Source: Microbulbifer elongatus (GTDB taxonomy: Bacteria; Pseudomonadota; Gammaproteobacteria; Pseudomonadales; Cellvibrionaceae). Taken from it: a DNA stretch of 64,000 bases. The stretch covers positions 62,001 through 126,000 of the forward strand of contig NZ_JAIVKJ010000002.1 of assembly GCF_020524885.1 (NCBI RefSeq), in the 5' to 3' direction. Shown piece after piece: positions 35,390 to 44,210 of this stretch. A program made the position numbers and the translations under genes. How positions within the stretch are numbered: position 1 is the stretch's first letter; each line of letters begins with the position of its first letter. The notes under the pieces were generated by a model. That model made no database searches, was not told where the DNA came from, and saw only the letters and a program-made list of their open reading frames with translations.

Positions 35390-36049
35390 ATGCCTGATCA
35401 CTATCAACTGATTCAATTGTGTATCGACCGCGCTGTCGCCGCCGAACAGGCGCGCGGGCGTTTCCGTCGCAGCCTGCACGACACCCTGCCCAGCCTGCAT
35501 CGCAGCATCCAATTGCCGCAGCGGGATGCCCCACTCCATATTACCTGTTTCGTCATTCGCTATATCCAGGCAATTCCCCTCTGGCTGCAAAGGCTGGATG
35601 AGATGTGTGATGCGGGGGGGCTGAATTTTCACCCTGTGCGGGAATTGATAGTGCACAGCTTTAGCGAAGTGCCCGAGCACCAACCCCACGAACACGGCCT
35701 GGGCTCAATTCTGGACGAGGCCTACTTGGCTCACCGTACCATGGAAGAAATCAACGACCTGCTACAGCCCCTGTGTGGCACGCACCTGTTGCCGATGGAT
35801 CCCATGGTGGCCAATTTGGTGGTACGGGAATTACTTGGGGAAGCTCTGGCTTGCCAGCTGGATGACCTGGCGGAAGTGTTGTTGCAGCGCTTTGAGCCAG
35901 CGGAGCTGGATCCTGCGAGACTGGTATCGATGATCCTGCACAAACAGCGCTACGACGATGCCCCGGGGGCATGGCCGGACTTTGCACGCCACATGCACAT
36001 CGAACTGCGCACTCCGTCCTTGTCGCGGCATTTGGATGTATCGCATTAG
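35390..36049 (+). CDS. Conserved hypothetical cytoplasmic protein
   Basis: A 219-residue, mostly helical protein with no signal peptide or membrane segment. Notable segments are HITCFVIRYIQAIPLWLQRLDEMCD and AYLAHRTMEEINDLLQPLCG. No family was recognised. Expression signals are weak: the only GGAGG-like site is about 24 nt upstream of the ATG. It is convergent with the gene at 36096 across a short hairpin (GCGGCC/GGCCGC, 36066-36081). Confidence 0.6.
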   Translation: MPDHYQLIQLCIDRAVAAEQARGRFRRSLHDTLPSLHRSIQLPQRDAPLHITCFVIRYIQAIPLWLQRLDEMCDAGGLNFHPVRELIVHSFSEVPEHQPHEHGLGSILDEAYLAHRTMEEINDLLQPLCGTHLLPMDPMVANLVVRELLGEALACQLDDLAEVLLQRFEPAELDPARLVSMILHKQRYDDAPGAWPDFARHMHIELRTPSLSRHLDVSH

Positions 36050-36095
36050 TGTGTCGCACTCGCGAGCGGCCTCACGGCCGCCCGCCAGATTCAGA

Positions 36096-36902
36096 TCACT
36101 GCTCTACAATCTGACGCCAGTTACTGAAAAAATCCACCTCACCCTGTAGAAGGTTGCGATTCAGGTCGTCGGCCTTGCGATGCATTTTTTTATTGTAAAA
36201 ATACAGGCTGCCGCCGCGCAGAGAGAACCCTTTCGGGTTGTCCGTCAGTAACTGATAGAACTCTTTCTGACGCTCCAGATATTGCAGCACGCGCCGCTTG
36301 CTGAAGCGCCCCTTGCGGTATTTTTGGAAAATTCTTTCCTGCAGCTGCTGCTGGGTCAGTGCACGCGCTTCGGGTGAAATCCGGCTCACATCCAACAGCC
36401 TGTTTACATCTACCCGCAGGTCGTCCAGGTAACGGTCTGCGGCTTCCGCGGCTACCTTGGTGCGGTAAATGGCCTTCTTGCGTCGAGTTTGAAATTGTTC
36501 ACTTTTCGCGGTTTCCAGGCTCCAGATTTCTTTCTTGGCCATTTCAGCCAGCGGTCGAAATATGGTTTTATGCTGGCGACTGGTATTTACCGTAAGGCGA
36601 TCACACACCTCCAGGGCACCCTGCCAGTCCGCAAAGGGTTTATCTTCGTACACTGCGTCCGGCAGTGCTGCCACACGCTCCCGGAGACGCCTGTCTTCCT
36701 TTTCCAGTTGTTTCGGGTTTTTGGCCCAGTCGTTCGCTTGCAACGTAAACAGAGACAGCAGCCCCTGATTGACACAGCGGGTAATCAGATGCGCAGCATG
36801 AGCTTGCTGTTGTGCGCGCACTTCACGGTAGTGATCCAGGCCGTAAAACGCAGCAATAGTGATAACGATCGCCAGGGCAATCAGGGGATAAATTTTTTTC
36901 AA
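36096..36902 (-). CDS. Membrane-anchored helical protein, unknown function
   Basis: A 268-residue product with an N-terminal signal-anchor (YPLIALAIVITIAAFYGL), followed by a long, charged, largely helical periplasmic region with coiled-coil tendency (KQLEKEDRRLRERVAALPD and RRKKAIYRTKVAAEAADRYLDDLRVDVNRLL). No enzyme motif is visible. It lies 18 nt downstream of yheV in the same direction and may be transcribed with prlC. Confidence 0.65.
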   Translation of the reverse strand: MKKIYPLIALAIVITIAAFYGLDHYREVRAQQQAHAAHLITRCVNQGLLSLFTLQANDWAKNPKQLEKEDRRLRERVAALPDAVYEDKPFADWQGALEVCDRLTVNTSRQHKTIFRPLAEMAKKEIWSLETAKSEQFQTRRKKAIYRTKVAAEAADRYLDDLRVDVNRLLDVSRISPEARALTQQQLQERIFQKYRKGRFSKRRVLQYLERQKEFYQLLTDNPKGFSLRGGSLYFYNKKMHRKADDLNRNLLQGEVDFFSNWRQIVEQ

Positions 36903-36920
36903 AATAATACTGTCAGTGGA

Positions 36921-37190
36921 TTATTTTTTATCGGCCGGTCCCGAAGGCGGCTGCAGTATTTTGACTGCGGTTTCTTCCACTTCCCTGTCATCGGTATTGT
37001 TGACGCGGGTATCCAGTTCCCGCTGTGTAGATTGCAGGCGAATTTCATCTTTGAATCCGCAAGCCACACATTCACGATAATTCTTATCGCCCAGTTTGTA
37101 ATTGACGATCTTGTCCATTTCGCTGCAGCGTGGACAAACGGCGCCGGCAATAAACCGGCGCTTTACGGGCTTGTGATGTTCGTCGTTCAA
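36921..37190 (-). CDS. yheV: YheV-family zinc-ribbon protein
   Basis: An 89-residue protein with a zinc ribbon: CPRCSEMDKI at about 19-22 and CVACGF at about 41-44, followed by EIRLQ, the hallmark of the YheV family. Its C-terminus (VEETAVKILQPP) is polar. It follows prlC by 22 nt, as in Pseudomonas where the two genes are neighbours. The molecular role is not known. Confidence 0.85.
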   Translation of the reverse strand: MNDEHHKPVKRRFIAGAVCPRCSEMDKIVNYKLGDKNYRECVACGFKDEIRLQSTQRELDTRVNNTDDREVEETAVKILQPPSGPADKK

Positions 37191-37212
37191 GGACTACCTC
37201 TGTAACTCGTTT

Positions 37213-39285
37213 TTACTCGATGCCCGAGTGGCGCAGCAGCGCATCAATTTGGGGGGCTCTCCCGCGAAATTCCGCAAACAGGTCCTGTGCATCGCGGCTA
37301 CCCCCCTGCTCCAGCACCGTGGTCAGGAAAAGGTTACCTGTCGCGGGGTCGAAAATGCCCGTCTCCTCAAACAGGGAGAACGCATCCGCACTTAGCACTT
37401 CCGCCCACTTATAGCTGTAGTAGCCCGCCGCATAACCGCCGGCAAAAATATGGCTGAAACTGTTCTGGAAGCGGTTGTCCGGGGATACCGGCACGACCGA
37501 CACCTTGGCCCGCACCTCGTTGATGAGGCGCTGGATCTCGTCCGCATTGGCCCCCTCCGGCCGCGAATGCAGCAGGAAATCAAACAGGGCAAACTCCAGT
37601 TGGCGGACGGTGAACATGGCGGACTGAAAGTTCTTCGCGGCAAGCATTTTATCCAATAACACCTGCGGCAGGGGGTCCCCGGTCTCAAAATGCCCGGAAA
37701 TCATTGCCAGCGCTTCCGGTTCCCAGCACCAATTTTCCAGGAACTGGCTGGGCAACTCGACCGCATCCCAGGCCACACCATTGATACCGGACACTGCCGC
37801 CACGTCCACCTGGGTAAGCATGTGGTGCAGCCCGTGACCGAATTCGTGGAACAGGGTGGTGACCTCGTAATGGGTCAGCAACGCCGGCCGGTCCTTGCCG
37901 GGGCTGGAAGCGCCTGCGGCGGTTGGAGAACTAAAGTTGCAGACCAGATAGGCAACTGGCAACTGCAAGCCGGCAACTGTCTGTCTGCGCACACGCGCAT
38001 CATCCATCCAGGCGCCGCCGCGCTTTTTCTCACGGGCGTAGGGGTCGAGATAGAAGCCGGCGATGGGCTCGCCACTGCGTTTGAGCCAATAGAAGTGCAC
38101 GTCTTGATGGTAACTGGGGACGCTGTCGTCGCGCTCCGCCACCACGCCAAACAGCTTCTCCGCCACCGCAAACATGCCGGAGAGCACCTTCGGGTAGGGG
38201 AAATAGGGGCGCAGATCTTCCTGACTCACTGCGTAGCGCGACTGCTTGAGTTTCTCCGCGGCCCAGGCCACGTCCCAGGGCTGTAGCTTGTCGAGACCCA
38301 GTTCATCGGCGGCGAACGCCTGCAGTTCGGCAAACTCTTTCACTGCCGCGGGCTTGGCACGCTTGGCCAGGTCCCGCAGGAAAGTCTCGACCTCTTCGGT
38401 AGAGCCCGCCATCTTGCTGGCCAGCGAGCGTTCGGCGTAATTGGCCATACCCAGCAAGTGGGCCTGCTCGGAGCGCAGTGCCAGGATTTCCGCCATCACA
38501 TTGGCGTTGTCGAACTCGCCTGCATTAGGCCCCACATCGGATGCGCGGGTAATGAATGCATAGTGCATCTTGTGGCGCAGTTCGCGGTTCTCCGCATGGG
38601 TCATCACCGCGAGAAAACACGGGCCATCCAGGGTGAGCAGCCAGCCCTTCTTGCCCTTGGATTCCGCCAGTGCACTGGCGGTCGCCAGGGCGGATTCCGG
38701 AATCCCTTGCAGCTCCCCTTCATCGGTTATGTTCAGGCTCCAGGCATTGGTGGCGTCGAGCACGTTGTTGGCAAACTTGCTCTTCAGCTCCGCCAGGCGC
38801 TTGCTGATGGTGGCGTAGCGCTCGCGCTTTTCCCCTTCCAGGGCGACACCCCCGAGATGCATATCCCTCAGGCCGTGACGCACCGCCTGTTTGCGAGCCT
38901 GGGGCCAACCGGGGAAATCCGGAGATTTGGCCAGCGCGCGATACACCGCATACAGCTCCGGATTCTGGCCCAGCTCTGTCCAGTACTCGGTCACCTGCGC
39001 AAGACAGGCTTCATAGGGCGCACGCCAGTCGCCACTGAGCACGCTGTTCAGGTGTGAAACCGGCGAGAACGCCTTGCTTAGCATGTCCTGCGCCTCTTCC
39101 AACGGCGCCATGGTCTCTTCCCATGTTGGGCTTTCACCCGCATTTTGGAGGCACGTTTGCAGCTGTTCGCGACATTTTGCAATGAGTTTACTGATGGCGG
39201 GCTCAGCGTGTTGCGGTTTGACGCTATCAAATGGGGGCAGCACCGGCGCGCTCAGCAGCGGATTGACGGAGGAAGTGTCAGACAT
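37213..39285 (-). CDS. prlC: Oligopeptidase A
   Basis: Cytoplasmic M3-family zinc metallopeptidase that degrades signal peptides and short peptides. The 690-residue product has the zinc motif HEFGHGLHH with the downstream glutamate in ENWCWEPEAL. The family's C-terminal HExxH-type domain fills about 440-680. Its N-terminus (NPLLSAPVLPPFDSVKPQHAEPAI) is typical of PrlC. yheV follows at once, and the gamma carbonic anhydrase gene is divergent. Confidence 0.96.
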   Translation of the reverse strand: MSDTSSVNPLLSAPVLPPFDSVKPQHAEPAISKLIAKCREQLQTCLQNAGESPTWEETMAPLEEAQDMLSKAFSPVSHLNSVLSGDWRAPYEACLAQVTEYWTELGQNPELYAVYRALAKSPDFPGWPQARKQAVRHGLRDMHLGGVALEGEKRERYATISKRLAELKSKFANNVLDATNAWSLNITDEGELQGIPESALATASALAESKGKKGWLLTLDGPCFLAVMTHAENRELRHKMHYAFITRASDVGPNAGEFDNANVMAEILALRSEQAHLLGMANYAERSLASKMAGSTEEVETFLRDLAKRAKPAAVKEFAELQAFAADELGLDKLQPWDVAWAAEKLKQSRYAVSQEDLRPYFPYPKVLSGMFAVAEKLFGVVAERDDSVPSYHQDVHFYWLKRSGEPIAGFYLDPYAREKKRGGAWMDDARVRRQTVAGLQLPVAYLVCNFSSPTAAGASSPGKDRPALLTHYEVTTLFHEFGHGLHHMLTQVDVAAVSGINGVAWDAVELPSQFLENWCWEPEALAMISGHFETGDPLPQVLLDKMLAAKNFQSAMFTVRQLEFALFDFLLHSRPEGANADEIQRLINEVRAKVSVVPVSPDNRFQNSFSHIFAGGYAAGYYSYKWAEVLSADAFSLFEETGIFDPATGNLFLTTVLEQGGSRDAQDLFAEFRGRAPQIDALLRHSGIE

Positions 39286-39404
39286 CGGAATTCCTTGTCG
39301 ATGGGCGACCCACGGCGGGGCATGGATCGCGGGGACGGGTTAACATATGCCCAGTATTCTAGTGGATTGAACTAGTTCGTTGCACCAGACCCCGGAGGTC
39401 AGCC

Positions 39405-39974
39405 TTGTCGAAGCCCGACTCACCCCACAACACACAACCCCCTCACACCCTGCGTGAACACCGTAACCAAAGTCCCAGGTTGGGCGAGCGTGTCTATATC
39501 GACCCCCAGTGTACGGTGATTGGCGATGTGGTGCTGGGTGACGACTGCTCCGTGTGGCCAATGACGGTAATCCGCGGCGATATGCACCGGGTGCGTATCG
39601 GTGCGCGCACCAGTGTTCAGGACGGCTCGGTGCTGCACATCACGCACGCCAGTGACTTCAATGAAGGCGGCTGGCCGCTGACCATCGGTGAGGATGTCAC
39701 CATCGGCCACAAGGCCTGCCTGCACGGCTGTACTGTGGGCAATCGCGTATTGATCGGGATTGGCGCCATCGTGCTGGACGGCGCGGTGATCGAGGATGAG
39801 GTGGTACTGGCGGCCGGCGCCCTGGTGCCGCCCGGCAAACGACTGCAAAGCGGCTTTCTGTATGTGGGCTCACCGGCGAAACAGGCACGCCCCCTGTCAG
39901 AAAAGGAGCGCAAGTTCTTTACTTACACCGCCGGCAATTACGTAAAATTGAAAAACGAATATCTCGATAACTGA
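39405..39974 (+). CDS. yrdA: Gamma carbonic anhydrase-family protein
   Basis: A 189-residue left-handed beta-helix protein with hexapeptide repeats (IGDVVLGDDCSVWPMTVIRGD, IGARTSVQDGSVLH, IGHKACLHGCTVGNRVLIGIGAIVLDGAVI). Metal-ligand histidines occur in VLHIT and IGHKACLHG. It starts at TTG 39405, seven nucleotides after a perfect GGAGG; no ATG is in frame nearby. Many members of this family are inactive or unproven as carbonic anhydrases. It is divergent from prlC, as in Pseudomonas. Confidence 0.92.
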   Translation: MSKPDSPHNTQPPHTLREHRNQSPRLGERVYIDPQCTVIGDVVLGDDCSVWPMTVIRGDMHRVRIGARTSVQDGSVLHITHASDFNEGGWPLTIGEDVTIGHKACLHGCTVGNRVLIGIGAIVLDGAVIEDEVVLAAGALVPPGKRLQSGFLYVGSPAKQARPLSEKERKFFTYTAGNYVKLKNEYLDN

Positions 39975-40010
39975 TCTTCAATCACAGCGTCAGCTGCATA
40001 CCGCAAGCCT

Positions 40011-41444
40011 TCAGTGTATGGAGGCTTGTAACGGTAGCGGCTCCAGCTCGATGTCGTAAAAGTAGGGACCGCTCCATTTCTCACCACGCTGGTATGCTTC
40101 CTGCCGGTGTTTAGCATCGCGCAAATCCCACTCCAGCCGACCGGCGAGTTTGATCGCTCGCTTCTGCAGGCGTTGAGCGGACTTAAAATCCGTCTGCGCC
40201 GCCGCTACTGCGGCCCGCGTCTCCAGAATGCGGACCTCGTCAAAATAATCCACCGGTTTGGCCTCCACGAGTTCCTGCGCCATTGACAATTCTTCGTCGG
40301 TTGCCGGGCCCGGACCGGATACCAGCTCCCACGCCAGTAGCAAACCAGAAAAATAGTGGCCATTCACCGCGGCGTTTTTCAACCAGCGAATCGCGTGTTC
40401 GCGACGGTCTTCCTCCGAAAGCGAACCGGCACTAGTGGCAAGGTAGTTCTGCGCCTCTGGAATACCGGCTACAGCCGCGGCACTGATCCACTTCATGCCG
40501 TTTTTGACATCCGCCTCACAACCCCTTCCCACAACCATGTTTCGTCCAATTTCGAACTGGGCCTGTGGAATCCCCTGCTGGGCGGCCTCCAGATACCACT
40601 TGTTGGCGGTCTGGTATTCCAGGTCTGTACTCTTCATGTACTTGCGGAAGGAGCGAAACACACCAAGCCGATAGGCATATATATACTGTGCAACCGCATC
40701 ACCGGATTCCGCCTTGCCTTTCCATTCGTTCAGCTCGGCAACCAGTTCGCGCTCATTATTCACAGGCCCACGAATACTAAAGATAACAGCCGTTTTTACG
40801 CCAATGGTAGGCTCGCTGACCGGGGCAGGTTCATAGCGGTAGGACAATGCCGACTTGGCTGCGGCGCGAGTGAAACTCGGCTCATTGGACTGTACGACAG
40901 TAATGTCGCGCACATGCCCCCCGGGCATTACCGAGTATTCCAGAACCACCCTTCCGAACCGGCCCCGCTGCAGCTCCACTGGCGGGTATCTGGGGGGATT
41001 CTTGGCTATCGGCGTGCGATCCACTTCGCATTCTTCATCTGCGAGCAGCACAGGATTCAGGTCTTTCATAACCCGCTCCTTGCCGTGACTATGTAGTAGC
41101 GCATCGTAGCGACGCTGTGCCGCTTCCTGCTGCTCAGGGGTGAAACGGGCGCGGATTTTGCTGGCGGTGGCCGCCATACTTTCTTCCCCGGATTGAGACG
41201 CGGCTAGCTGCATCCACGCCCAGGCTTCCAGCGGGTCGGGCTCTACATGCTCACCTCGGTAGTACATAACACCGATATTGAACGCCGAGCTATAGTCGCC
41301 AATTGCGGCCAAGGCATCAAAGCTGCGATAGGCTTCGGTGAAGTTGCCCGCGGTGTAATCCTGCATGGCCTTGTCAAAATTTGCCTCCACGGGCAGGGCA
41401 GCCCCCGCGAGACTCATAAAGATCCCGAAAAAAATCCGTTTCAC
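40011..41444 (-). CDS. Exported Sel1-repeat protein with a TonB C-terminal-like domain
   Basis: About 477 residues with a signal peptide (RIFFGIFMSLAGAALPVEA). The order is Sel1-like helices (AGNFTEAYRSFDALAAIGDYSSAFNIGVMYYRGEHV), a TonB-type C-terminal domain (PPRYPPVELQRGRFGRVVLEYSVMPGGHVRDITVVQSNEPSFTRAAAKSAL), then more Sel1 repeats (AQQGIPQAQFEIGRNMVVG). GTG 41444 lies eight nucleotides after GGAGG and is preferred to ATG 41450, whose spacer is only two. Possible role in envelope protein assembly. It is convergent with yrdA. Confidence 0.75.
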   Translation of the reverse strand: MKRIFFGIFMSLAGAALPVEANFDKAMQDYTAGNFTEAYRSFDALAAIGDYSSAFNIGVMYYRGEHVEPDPLEAWAWMQLAASQSGEESMAATASKIRARFTPEQQEAAQRRYDALLHSHGKERVMKDLNPVLLADEECEVDRTPIAKNPPRYPPVELQRGRFGRVVLEYSVMPGGHVRDITVVQSNEPSFTRAAAKSALSYRYEPAPVSEPTIGVKTAVIFSIRGPVNNERELVAELNEWKGKAESGDAVAQYIYAYRLGVFRSFRKYMKSTDLEYQTANKWYLEAAQQGIPQAQFEIGRNMVVGRGCEADVKNGMKWISAAAVAGIPEAQNYLATSAGSLSEEDRREHAIRWLKNAAVNGHYFSGLLLAWELVSGPGPATDEELSMAQELVEAKPVDYFDEVRILETRAAVAAAQTDFKSAQRLQKRAIKLAGRLEWDLRDAKHRQEAYQRGEKWSGPYFYDIELEPLPLQASIH

Positions 41445-41793
41445 CGCCATATCCTCCATTATATTTCGCGTTATTGGACACCCTGAGAGTAACATCTTGG
41501 CGGAGGAATTATCATAGGAAATTGCCGACTTATGGCTTTTCCCTTTGCAGAACGTACCTATCTGTAAGTGGTCGCGCGCGACCGTAAGGCCGAAAGACGC
41601 AAAGGCTAGACTCGGCCACACAGGTTCACTTCGGCCCACCAGATTAAGCCCGATTCACCATGCAGAAAGTCACACAAAAACCCCTTATATCCATGGCTTT
41701 TTGATAAAATCTCTGGCCTCACCATTAGTCGGAAAAGCCTGTGAAGTGACGCCTGAAAAGGCGCCTGTCCCAGCTAGGTAACAAGCAATCAGT
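41445..41793. promoter_or_regulatory. Divergent region upstream of the LuxR-type gene
   Basis: This 349-bp gap holds the promoters of the Sel1/TonB-C gene and of the LuxR-type regulator. A small hairpin (CGCCT, GAAA, AGGCG) lies about 35 nt upstream of the regulator start. No lux-box palindrome and no additional gene are visible. Confidence 0.35.
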
Positions 41794-42630
41794 ATGAGCT
41801 TTACTCGAAACCTCACTAGCTGGCATCAATGCGTTGCCAATTTGCTGGATAGCGATTCGGATGAAGAGCGCATCTATGAATTACTGCGTGGCGCCGAGCA
41901 ATTGGTGCGCGGCAATAGCAGCATGGCAATCCTCTACCCGCCAGGTGGCGCGCCAGAAATTACCCATCACCGCCTGCTGGCCAATGAGCACCCGGGTACA
42001 CAGGTCGGTCGCTATGTGGAAGGTGCCTATCTGCTGGATCCGTTCTATCGCGCGGCTGTGGATGAAAACCTCGAAGGACTTTTCATGCTGCGTGAAGTAG
42101 CGCCGGACGCATTCACTCAGACCGAATATTTCCGGCGCTATTATCGTGACGCTAATCTCGGGGATGAGGCCTGTTACCTGTTACGTGGTGAAGACGGCAC
42201 TGTGGCCAGCCTTTCCATCGGACGTGCCTCTGATATCGGCAGCGGACGGTTTTCCCCAAATGAAATTTCGCTGCTGAAATCTTTGCTGCCAGTTGTAGAA
42301 AACATTTTGCGTAAGTGGGTTAAAAGCCAAAATCGCTCTGGTGATCAGACCGAATCCTTTGGCAAGCGCCTCGACAGTGCGCTGGAAAATTTTGGCAGTT
42401 CGCTGCTGACCAAGCGCGAATGTGAAGTGCTACATATGACGATGCGCGGACACTCCATCAAGTCGATGGCAGACAGGCTTGATGCCAGTGTGGATACCAT
42501 TAAGACCCACCGCAAACATATCTATTCCAAACTCGACGTTACTTCCCAATCCGAGCTGTTTTATCTATTTATCAGTGCCCTGCGCCACCACTCCGGTACC
42601 GACCCAGACCCCCTAACAAGTCTTGAATAG
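41794..42630 (+). CDS. LuxR-family transcriptional regulator
   Basis: A 278-residue regulator. The C-terminal helix-turn-helix (about 205-262) has the family pattern LTKRECEVLHMTMRGHSIKSMADRLDASVDTIKTHRKHIYSKLDV. The N-terminal 180 residues form an effector domain unlike a typical acyl-homoserine-lactone pocket (YLLDPFYRAAVDENLEGLFML, DANLGDEACYLL). It lies at the left edge of the amine/guanidino cluster, convergent with the FAD oxidase, and probably controls part of it. The ligand is unknown. Confidence 0.88.
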   Translation: MSFTRNLTSWHQCVANLLDSDSDEERIYELLRGAEQLVRGNSSMAILYPPGGAPEITHHRLLANEHPGTQVGRYVEGAYLLDPFYRAAVDENLEGLFMLREVAPDAFTQTEYFRRYYRDANLGDEACYLLRGEDGTVASLSIGRASDIGSGRFSPNEISLLKSLLPVVENILRKWVKSQNRSGDQTESFGKRLDSALENFGSSLLTKRECEVLHMTMRGHSIKSMADRLDASVDTIKTHRKHIYSKLDVTSQSELFYLFISALRHHSGTDPDPLTSLE

Positions 42631-42649
42631 CCATGAAAAATGGCGATTT

Positions 42650-42708
42650 AAAAAAAAGCCCGCGGCCAATCGTCCCGGTGAGGTAGGTACCGGAGCAACA
42701 GGGCGGGC
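42650..42708 (-). terminator. Two-tier hairpin terminator of the FAD oxidase gene
   Basis: On the minus strand GCCCGC (42708-42703) pairs with GCGGGC (42663-42658), enclosing a second CCGGT/ACCGG stem, and is followed by an uninterrupted U tract. The structure is larger than a simple terminator and ends the leftward oxidase transcript, facing the LuxR gene. Confidence 0.6.
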
Positions 42709-42756
42709 GAACGTCCACAAGTCGGGAATCAAGACAGGACAACAATCACAACAGGA

Positions 42757-44172
42757 TTATTTCTGGGTAATGGGAAAGCCCATTTTCTCTACCATGCGCA
42801 CCCAGGGAATACGCCAGCCGCGCTTTTCGTCGAGGGTGTCCAGCGCATACATGGTGATCTTTGCACCGATCCAGCGGAAAGGTTCCGGTGGAATGTATGC
42901 GGGTTGTGAGCAGGCAAAATTCAGCGAGCGCTCTGGTACTTTTTTATCGTCCAGAATTGCCAGGGCAACACGGGCGCCGAAGCGCGTAGCCGTCACACCG
43001 AACCCGGAGTAGCCCCCCGCATACAACATTTTGCCGCCGTGGTAGTGCTGGTAATGCACCGCCATCCGCGTGGTCAGTGCGATCGGACCGCTCCAGGCGT
43101 GACTGAATGTAATCCCACGCAGTGACGGGAAGGTACGGTAGAAATTTTCGATCAGGCGCACATACGGTTCCGGTGCCTTGTCGTCCTCCGGATCGGTGTT
43201 ATTGCCGAAGAAGTAATCCAGACGGCCGCCAAACAGAATGCGATTGTCCGCAGTCAGGCGCATGTAATTCAGCTGGGTGCGGGTATCGTAGATACCCTGG
43301 CGGTTTTTCCAGCCGATACTTGCTAATTGCTCATCACTCAACGGCTCGGTCACCACAATACGGTCGCGGATTGCGGCGACCCGGTTGCGGATTTTCTTGT
43401 TGCCGGAAGCAAATGCATTGGTCGCGAGCAGCACTTTGTTCGCCTGCACACGGCCTTTGGGTGTTTTCACCAGTACGCCTTTGCGGTTTTTGGCATTACT
43501 GACCATCGGTGTATTTTCGTAGATCTTCACGCCCAGATCCGTCGCCACTTTTTTCAGGCCCCAGGCGAGTTTTGCCGGGTGCACGGTGCCGCTACGTTGT
43601 TTTGACCAGAGACCGCCATTGAATAACGGTGACTTCACTTCCTGCTGCACCGCCTCTCTATCCAGCAGGTGCGCGTCATGGCCATAGTGACGGTAAAGCT
43701 CGTATTCCTTTTCGATATCCTCGATACCTTCATCACCGACCGCAACGGTCAGCTCGCCCCCCCACTCGAGGTCGCAGTCGATACCATAGCGCTCGATGGT
43801 TTCGCGGAAACCGTCAAGGTTTTCTTTACCCAGTTGCTCCAGCATTTCCATATCTTCGGGAAACAAGCGCTGCGCATTGGCCAGGCCGTGCATGACGGAA
43901 GTGGACAGGATTGCGGCCGGGCGCCCGGAAGCGCCGATGGCAATACTGTTGGCCTCGATCAGCACAACATCGCGCTCGGGATTGGTTTCCTTGGCCTGCA
44001 CCGCGGCCCAGAGGCCGGTAAATCCGCCGCCGACAATCAGCAGGTCGCAGTTAAGCGGACGCTGCAGCGCAGGCTCATCGCCCGGACGCTGCGGCGCATC
44101 CAGCCAATAAGGGAAAAAGGTCGTTTTCTGTAGTGCTTCCAGGGCATCCGCCCTGGTCTGTGGGTCACACAT
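42757..44172 (-). CDS. FAD-dependent amine oxidase (PuuB/DAO type)
   Basis: A 471-residue flavoenzyme. The dinucleotide-binding motif is at 44-53 (LLIVGGGFTG), followed by the second FAD segment VVLIEANSIAIGASGRPAAILS. The FAD-contact end (MLYAGGYSGFGVTATRFGARVALAIL) is typical of the D-amino-acid-oxidase/gamma-glutamylputrescine-oxidase superfamily. It would oxidise an amine to an aldehyde with release of ammonia and hydrogen peroxide. Its neighbours are a TonB receptor, permease, aldehyde dehydrogenase and guanidino hydrolase. Substrate not determined. Confidence 0.88.
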   Translation of the reverse strand: MCDPQTRADALEALQKTTFFPYWLDAPQRPGDEPALQRPLNCDLLIVGGGFTGLWAAVQAKETNPERDVVLIEANSIAIGASGRPAAILSTSVMHGLANAQRLFPEDMEMLEQLGKENLDGFRETIERYGIDCDLEWGGELTVAVGDEGIEDIEKEYELYRHYGHDAHLLDREAVQQEVKSPLFNGGLWSKQRSGTVHPAKLAWGLKKVATDLGVKIYENTPMVSNAKNRKGVLVKTPKGRVQANKVLLATNAFASGNKKIRNRVAAIRDRIVVTEPLSDEQLASIGWKNRQGIYDTRTQLNYMRLTADNRILFGGRLDYFFGNNTDPEDDKAPEPYVRLIENFYRTFPSLRGITFSHAWSGPIALTTRMAVHYQHYHGGKMLYAGGYSGFGVTATRFGARVALAILDDKKVPERSLNFACSQPAYIPPEPFRWIGAKITMYALDTLDEKRGWRIPWVRMVEKMGFPITQK

Positions 44173-44210
44173 GATTACCTCTTCATCATCGCGTTATCGC
44201 CGGCGCGCAA

